Below are positions 59,433-64,000 of a stretch of DNA of 64,000 bases, piece after piece (position 1 is the first letter of the stretch; the number at the start of each line of letters is the position of its first letter). A program made the translations under genes and the position numbers. Source of the DNA: Flavobacterium phycosphaerae (GTDB lineage Bacteria > Bacteroidota > Bacteroidia > Flavobacteriales > Flavobacteriaceae); NCBI RefSeq assembly GCF_010119235.1, contig NZ_JAAATZ010000001.1, forward strand, positions 1,642,501 to 1,706,500, read 5' to 3'. The notes below the pieces were generated by a model that made no database searches, was not told the DNA's origin, and saw only the letters and a program-made list of their open reading frames with translations.

Positions 59433-60155
59433 TTAAAACTTATGAATTATAAAAATGGTCGGTCTGTTATGCAGTTCGACCTTTGTTTTTTTCCAATCTG
59501 CTACACGTAGTGTTTTGATGTACTCCGTAGGTAATGTAATGTCAGTCGCAACGCACAGGTGAGTGTTCGGTTGCAATGCTTGTAAAAAATCTTCCAGCAA
59601 CTTATTGTTCCGATAAGGGGTTTCGATAAAAATTTGTGACTGATTCTTATCGTGTGATAGTTTTTCAAAGTTCTTTAACGCCGATTTCTTTTCGCCTTTA
59701 TCAATAGGAAGATAGCCGTTAAAGGCAAAGCTTTGTCCGTTCATTCCTGAACCCATCAGGGCTAATAAAATAGAAGATGGACCAACTAAAGGCACTACTT
59801 GTATTCCTTTTTCATGCGCAATTTTCACTATGGCCGCACCCGGATCGGCTACTCCCGGACACCCGGCTTCACTCATCAATCCGACGTTTACACCGTTTAA
59901 GCAAGGAGTAATCATTGAATTGTGTTCGGTTATTTCGGTGTGCTTATTAAGGGTAGAGATTTTTAAACTCGCCTGAACTTTTTCAGGATAAATGGCCTTG
60001 ATAAATTTTCGGGCTGTTTTTTCGTTTTCTACAATGTAATAGTCAATGAAATCAATGGCTCTTTTTACCGTTTGAGGCAATACATCATCAGGATTCATAT
60101 CGCCCAAAGTGGTTGGAATCAAATAGAGTTTTCCTTTGAGGGTTACCGGCTTCAT
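59433..60155 (-). CDS. SAM-dependent methyltransferase, RsmI-like
   Basis: 240 aa, tetrapyrrole-methylase fold. Seen: GKLYLIPTTLGD, GLMSEAGCPGVADPGA and VVPLVGPSSILLALMGSGMNG, all as in RsmI (16S rRNA C1402 2'-O-methylation). It is shorter than RsmI (about 285 aa) and starts differently, so it may be a paralogue. The start codon overlaps the phosphatase stop (ATGA). Confidence 0.85.
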   Translation of the reverse strand: MKPVTLKGKLYLIPTTLGDMNPDDVLPQTVKRAIDFIDYYIVENEKTARKFIKAIYPEKVQASLKISTLNKHTEITEHNSMITPCLNGVNVGLMSEAGCPGVADPGAAIVKIAHEKGIQVVPLVGPSSILLALMGSGMNGQSFAFNGYLPIDKGEKKSALKNFEKLSHDKNQSQIFIETPYRNNKLLEDFLQALQPNTHLCVATDITLPTEYIKTLRVADWKKTKVELHNRPTIFIIHKF

Positions 60156-60619
60156 GAATGTTTTTCGATTAATTTTTTGGCCAAAATATCACAGGTTTCA
60201 TTCAGCATTTCGTAGACCATGTCAAAACCATTTTGTAATCCAAAATAAGGATCAGGGACATCAACATTTTCTCCGGGGAAAAGATGGTTTAATATCATGT
60301 CTACTTTGGCTTTATGTTCTTCATTTTTGGCTAGTTCAATCACATTATCGTAGTTGGAACTGTCCATCACATAGATATAATCAAAATCTTCAAAATCTCT
60401 GGAGGAAAACTGTCTGGCTTTTTGAAAGGTAATGTCTAAACCATGTTTTTTTGCTACCAGAATAGAACGTTGGTCCGGCTGTTTGCCAATATGATAAGCA
60501 CCGGTTCCGGCTGAATCTACAAAGAATTTATCTTTTGGAAGTTTTGACGCTAGTAAGCCTTCTGCCAATGGAGATCGACAAATATTTCCTAAGCAAACCA
60601 TTAAAATTTTAACGGACAT
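60152..60619 (-). CDS. Low molecular weight protein-tyrosine phosphatase
   Basis: 155 aa. P-loop CLGNICRSP (Cys9 nucleophile, Arg15) and general acid Asp123 (VDVPDPYFG). Length typical. Overlaps the methyltransferase by 4 bp, so the two form an operon. No tyrosine kinase is nearby; it may also act on arsenate or small phosphates. Confidence 0.94.
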   Translation of the reverse strand: MSVKILMVCLGNICRSPLAEGLLASKLPKDKFFVDSAGTGAYHIGKQPDQRSILVAKKHGLDITFQKARQFSSRDFEDFDYIYVMDSSNYDNVIELAKNEEHKAKVDMILNHLFPGENVDVPDPYFGLQNGFDMVYEMLNETCDILAKKLIEKHS

Positions 60620-60638
60620 AGTGTGTTTTTCTAAGCTG

Positions 60639-60646
60639 CAAACTTA
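60639..60646 (-). promoter_or_regulatory. -7 promoter element of the phosphatase-methyltransferase operon
   Basis: TAAGTTTG on the - strand, 19 bp before the ATG at 60619. No clear -33 element. Confidence 0.45.
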
Positions 60647-60659
60647 GTCAAAAAGCAAA

Positions 60660-62087
60660 TTATAGCGATAGTTTTTTGTGAATATCTTCTACAAATTTCT
60701 TGAACTGTTTGTCAGTTGAAACCAAGTTGTCCACTGTTTTGCAGGCGTGTAAAACGGTGGCGTGATCTCTGTCGCCAATTTGGGAACCAATGTTGGCTAA
60801 AGAGGATTTGGTAAATTTCTTAGCAAAAAACATAGCCAACTGACGGGCTTGTACCACGTGACGTTTTCTGGTTTTAGATTGTAAAGTGTCAATATCTAAC
60901 TGGAAATAATCAGAAACTACTTTTTGAATGTAGTCAATGGAGATTTCTCGTTTCACATTTTTAACAAATTTCTCTACTACACTTTTAGCCAAATCTAAAG
61001 TCACTTCCTTTTTGTTGAAAGACGACTGGGCAATCAATGAAATGATGGCACCTTCCAATTCTCTAACATTAGATTTAATGTTTCGAGCCACATATTCTAC
61101 AATTTCTTCCGGCATTTCGACACCGTCTCTGTAGAGAATGTTTTTTAGGATTGAAATTCGGGTTTCGTAATCCGGTTGGTGTAACTCAGCGGATAATCCC
61201 CATTTGAAACGAGACAACAAACGTTGTTCGATATCTTGCATATCAACAGGAGCTTTGTCCGAAGTAAGGATTACTTGTTTTCCATTTTGATGTAAATAAT
61301 TAAAGATATGGAAGAAAACATCCTGCGTTCCTGATTTTCCGGAAAGGAATTGAACGTCATCAATAATTAATACATCAATCAGTTGGTAGAAGTGAATAAA
61401 ATCATTTCTGTTATTTTTCTTAACTGAGTCAATATATTGTTGCGTGAAGACTTCAGCGGAAATATACAATACGGTTTTTTCAGGATATTTGTCTTTAATT
61501 TCAACACCAATCGCATGTGCCAAATGGGTTTTTCCTAAACCAACACCACCAAAAATCAATAGTGGGTTGAATGATGTTCCTCCCGGTTTGTTAGCCACAG
61601 CCATACCTGCTGAGCGCGCTAAACGGTTAGAATCACCCTCAAGGAAATTGTCAAAACTGTAATTCGGATTTAATTGGGACTCAATTTTCAAGTTTCTGAT
61701 GCCCGGAATAACAAACGGATTCTTAAGTTCCGGATTCAGGTTTTTGAACGGAGCATCAACATCTTGTGATTTTATCGGACTGCGGTGTGCACTTGGCAAT
61801 TGTTCCGTAAACGGTTGTTTATTGCCATAAGTGTTTTCCATTTTGATTTTATAGAGTAACTTTGCGTTTTTACCAAGTTCTTTAGTTAACGCCACTTTCA
61901 ATAATTTAACATAATGTTCTTCCAACCATTCGTAAAAAAATTTGCTTGGAACCTGAATGTAAAGTGCATTGTCAGTAAGTTCGACTGATTTAATCGGCTC
62001 AAACCAAGTTTTAAAAGCTTGCTCTTGAATATTGTCTTTTATGAATAAAAGACAGTTTTCCCATACCGATTGCGCAGTTTTGCTCAT
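60660..62087 (-). CDS. dnaA: Chromosomal replication initiator DnaA
   Basis: 475 aa from ATG 62087 (MSKTAQSVWENCLLFIKDNI); a 28-residue upstream frame from 62171 does not fit the family. Domains: I (1-80), linker II (80-140), AAA+ III with Walker A GGVGLGKT (180-187) and Walker B VLIIDDVQF, arginine finger region, and IV with RKRHVVQARQLAMFF and DRDHATVLHACKTV, the DnaA-box binding signature. A DnaA box lies upstream over its own promoter. Confidence 0.98.
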   Translation of the reverse strand: MSKTAQSVWENCLLFIKDNIQEQAFKTWFEPIKSVELTDNALYIQVPSKFFYEWLEEHYVKLLKVALTKELGKNAKLLYKIKMENTYGNKQPFTEQLPSAHRSPIKSQDVDAPFKNLNPELKNPFVIPGIRNLKIESQLNPNYSFDNFLEGDSNRLARSAGMAVANKPGGTSFNPLLIFGGVGLGKTHLAHAIGVEIKDKYPEKTVLYISAEVFTQQYIDSVKKNNRNDFIHFYQLIDVLIIDDVQFLSGKSGTQDVFFHIFNYLHQNGKQVILTSDKAPVDMQDIEQRLLSRFKWGLSAELHQPDYETRISILKNILYRDGVEMPEEIVEYVARNIKSNVRELEGAIISLIAQSSFNKKEVTLDLAKSVVEKFVKNVKREISIDYIQKVVSDYFQLDIDTLQSKTRKRHVVQARQLAMFFAKKFTKSSLANIGSQIGDRDHATVLHACKTVDNLVSTDKQFKKFVEDIHKKLSL

Positions 62088-62168
62088 ATTTTGTTTAAAA
62101 TTATTGTAATTACTTATAGGTTTTTTAGACAGGAAAATTGGTGAAAACAGTCCTGTTTTTCGGGATAA

Positions 62169-62183
62169 CAAATATGTGAATAA
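62169..62183 (-). promoter_or_regulatory. dnaA promoter -7 element with overlapping DnaA box
   Basis: On the - strand TTATTCACA (62175-62183) is an exact DnaA box (TTATnCACA), and CATATTTG (62169-62176) resembles the -7 consensus with one mismatch. The two overlap by 2 bp, which suits autorepression by DnaA. Confidence 0.5.
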
Positions 62184-62275
62184 AATTCGTTAAAAAAAAT
62201 TTATATCGTATTGATTTTTTAAAAATATTGTCGTAAAGAGATTTTAAAAACTAGATTAACTGCTTAAAAAGATAG
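62184..62275. other. AT-rich spacer between dnaA and the thioesterase gene
   Basis: Very AT-rich (runs of A and T) with no further exact DnaA box seen by eye. It could be an unwinding element, but one DnaA box is too few to call oriC. Confidence 0.25.
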
Positions 62276-62674
62276 ATGAAAGAACACAAGATTCAAGTTA
62301 GAGTTCGGTACTCAGAAACCGACCAGATGAGTGTGGTTTACCACGGAAATTATGTGCCCTATTTTGAGATGGGACGCGTTGAATGGCTTAGAAACAAAGG
62401 GATTTCGTATAAATCACTTGAAGAAAGCGGGATTGCGCTTCCAATTGTGTCCATGACGATAAATTACAAAAAACCAGCACGTTATGATGACTTACTTACA
62501 GTCATAACGAAGTTTAAAAGTCAGTCCTCAGTTAAGATAGAATTTGATTGTGAAATTCGCAACGAAAACGATGAGTTATTAACAACTGCACATTTTTTGT
62601 TGGTTTTTGTAGATATAAATTTGGGTAAACCTATTGCGCCGCCAAAATACATTTTGGATATAATGGAAAACTAA
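62276..62674 (+). CDS. Acyl-CoA thioesterase (4HBT/YbgC type)
   Basis: 132 aa, hotdog fold. Seen: the catalytic segment YSETDQMSVVYHGNYVPYFE with Asp16, then VEWLR, as in YbgC/4-hydroxybenzoyl-CoA thioesterases. Substrate unknown. It lies divergent from dnaA and ends 6 bp from the convergent YigZ gene. Confidence 0.92.
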   Translation: MKEHKIQVRVRYSETDQMSVVYHGNYVPYFEMGRVEWLRNKGISYKSLEESGIALPIVSMTINYKKPARYDDLLTVITKFKSQSSVKIEFDCEIRNENDELLTTAHFLLVFVDINLGKPIAPPKYILDIMEN

Positions 62675-62680
62675 AAACGG

Positions 62681-63289
62681 CTATAGTTTTTTTATTTCAA
62701 TTTCAAACAAATTGGTGAAAATGTCGAATATCATATCGGCATTTTTTTTTCGTGTGGCAATTTCAATTTCACAGCTTTCGTTCATTTGTTGGGAAATGAT
62801 TTCCAGGTTTTTTTCTTTGATTACCCGCATCACTTTATTCATGTTTTTGTAATCAAATAAAAGCTGAAAGTGAATGTCGATGGTTTTTTCAATTATATCC
62901 GCTTCTTCCAAAGCCAATTGTGCTGCAGTCCTGTAAGCTGAGATTAATCCGCCGACACCCAATTTTATACCACCAAAAAATCGAACCACCACTACTAAAA
63001 CATTGGTCAGAGCAAAAGATTGAATTTGGCCGTAAATCGGCATACCGGCTGAATTGCTTGGTTCGCCGTCATCGTTGGTACGGTATTGAATAGTGTCGGT
63101 CCCGAGTTGAAAGGCGTAGCAAAAATGAACGGCGCCGAAATGCTGTTTTCTTAATTTCTCTAAATGTGATTTGATTTCTTCTTCAGAAGTTACCGGAAAG
63201 GCATAGCCAAAGAATTTACTGTTTTTTTCTTTAAACAGTATTTCAGGTGAAGGTTGCGTTAAGGTTTTATAGGTGTCGTTTGAATTCAA
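62681..63289 (-). CDS. YigZ/IMPACT family protein
   Basis: 202 aa. Seen: GYAFPVTSEEEIKSHLEKLRKQH, NDDGEPSNSAGMPIYGQIQ and VVVVRFFGGIKLGVGGLI, the signature of the UPF0029/IMPACT family, plus a C-terminal ferredoxin-like domain. The role is unclear; eukaryotic IMPACT binds the GCN1 regulator. It is 3 bp from the HAD gene, probably one operon. Confidence 0.93.
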   Translation of the reverse strand: MNSNDTYKTLTQPSPEILFKEKNSKFFGYAFPVTSEEEIKSHLEKLRKQHFGAVHFCYAFQLGTDTIQYRTNDDGEPSNSAGMPIYGQIQSFALTNVLVVVVRFFGGIKLGVGGLISAYRTAAQLALEEADIIEKTIDIHFQLLFDYKNMNKVMRVIKEKNLEIISQQMNESCEIEIATRKKNADMIFDIFTNLFEIEIKKL

Positions 63290-63292
63290 AAC

Positions 63293-63901
63293 TTAAAAAG
63301 GCAGCTGCTTTTGGTCAAACAAATGTATAACATCATCAGTGCCAACCTGCAAATTCCATACATGCAAACCCAAACTTTCTGCTACATCAGTGTTGGATTT
63401 TTTATCATCTACAAACAAAGTTCGTTTGGGTGATAAATCGTGTTTGCGGATTAGGGCATTAAAAATTTCGGGATCGGGTTTACGCATGCCCATTTCGTAG
63501 GAGTAGTATACTTTTTCAAAACAACGATAAAAATCACTGTAAAAGCTCATGCCGACTTTATGTTCAAATCGACTGATGTGTATGGAGTCGGTATTCGTTA
63601 AAAGGAATAATCGGTATTTGGCAGAAAGCAATTGTAGAAATTCTAATCGGTGCAATGGGAAATCACCAATAGAGGCATTCCAAGCATGGCGAACATCGTG
63701 AATTGTGGCATTGGGAATGTATTTAAAAAAAGTTTCGATGAATTGCATTTCTGAAATCTTCCCTTTTTCAAATAAATCATTAACTGCCAACAAATCTTCG
63801 TTAGGACCATTCAAACCTAATTTTTTAAACGCTTCAATCGAGGCTTCCTTCTCAAGATCAATGAAAACATCTCCAAAATCGAAAATTATCGTATTAATCA
63901 T
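63293..63901 (-). CDS. HAD-superfamily hydrolase
   Basis: 202 aa. Motif I is IIFDFGDVFIDLE with nucleophile Asp8 and Gly10 in place of the second Asp, as in YihX-type sugar phosphatases. Motif II LLTNTD, Lys in MGMRKPDPEIF and motif IV LFVDDKKSNTDVA follow. Likely a sugar-phosphate phosphatase. It overlaps the upstream gene end by 8 bp. Confidence 0.93.
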   Translation of the reverse strand: MINTIIFDFGDVFIDLEKEASIEAFKKLGLNGPNEDLLAVNDLFEKGKISEMQFIETFFKYIPNATIHDVRHAWNASIGDFPLHRLEFLQLLSAKYRLFLLTNTDSIHISRFEHKVGMSFYSDFYRCFEKVYYSYEMGMRKPDPEIFNALIRKHDLSPKRTLFVDDKKSNTDVAESLGLHVWNLQVGTDDVIHLFDQKQLPF

Positions 63902-64000
63902 GGTTGGTGTAAAGTTTAAGTTGGTCTTCTTTTAGTTGCCTTATTTTCGGAATCCCATTTATTACAGGAGCTTTTACTCCGTTATTAAATGAAACAGTCC
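63894..64000 (-). CDS. C-terminal end of an unidentified gene (runs off the window)
   Basis: The only open frame on the - strand from the window edge reads VSFNNGVKAPVINGIPKIRQ, then a lysine/leucine-rich tail, stopping at 63894 with an 8-bp overlap of the HAD start codon. This overlap and the composition indicate a real upstream gene of the same operon. About 34 residues are too few to name it. Confidence 0.55.
   Translation of the reverse strand, partial: TVSFNNGVKAPVINGIPKIRQLKEDQLKLYTNHD

Noticed and set aside
62090..62275. oriC next to dnaA
   Set aside because: Only one exact DnaA box was found; AT-richness alone does not support an origin call.

Overview
The window is a chromosomal segment from a member of the Bacteroidota, most likely Flavobacteriaceae and close to Flavobacterium. 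The evidence is AT-rich codon use, promoters of the form TTG...TAnnTTTG, almost no Shine-Dalgarno sequences, type IX secretion (T9SS) sorting domains, and housekeeping proteins of flavobacterial type (RpoB, RpoC, RF3, SurA-like chaperones, long GAPDH).

Layout. 1-2.9 kb: the 3' end of an acyl-CoA dehydrogenase gene, rpsU (carrying an exceptional strong Shine-Dalgarno), a XerC-like recombinase and a ribosome hibernation factor. 2.9-16.6 kb: a translation/transcription block of tRNA-Thr(UGU), tRNA-Tyr, tRNA-Thr(GGU), tuf, tRNA-Trp, secE, nusG, rplK, rplA, rplJ, rplL, rpoB, rpoC and a DUF3467 gene, with large hairpins in the rplL-rpoB and rpoB-rpoC spacers. 17.2-39.2 kb: three giant same-strand cell-surface protein genes (called A, B and C here), about 22 kb of Thr/Ser/Ala/Gly-rich modular sequence. 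39.2-39.9 kb: a 21-bp tandem repeat array and a tiny membrane protein. 39.9-46.9 kb: prfC, a divergent operon of three SurA/PpiC-type periplasmic chaperones, and a MoxR ATPase. 46.9-64 kb: a PHM-like protein divergent from an acyltransferase, aconitase, a small secreted protein, GAPDH, DegP/HtrA protease, dapF, a GNAT-MltG fusion, DUF2279, a lysozyme-like protein, an RsmI-like methyltransferase, a low-molecular-weight phosphatase, dnaA, a thioesterase, a YigZ protein, a HAD hydrolase and the end of one more gene.

How the genes work together. The first 16.6 kb is a classic ribosome/RNA-polymerase supply line. Protein A ends in a type C T9SS sorting domain and C in a type A sorting domain. B has no recognisable T9SS domain and instead ends in two dockerin-type calcium loops, while C begins with a cohesin/CBM-like beta-sandwich. 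B and C are 39 bp apart, so a dockerin-cohesin style pairing that anchors B through C is the most interesting hypothesis here. A and B are each interrupted near the 5' end by a one-base deletion in a C or G run, which is decay, phase-variation-like switching, or sequencing error. Both carry domains nested inside Ig-like or FN3 hosts, including a pair of phage-tail-type repeats inside an FN3 domain of A.

No insertion sequence, prophage or CRISPR array was recognised. All functional names are read from sequence motifs; no database search was run.
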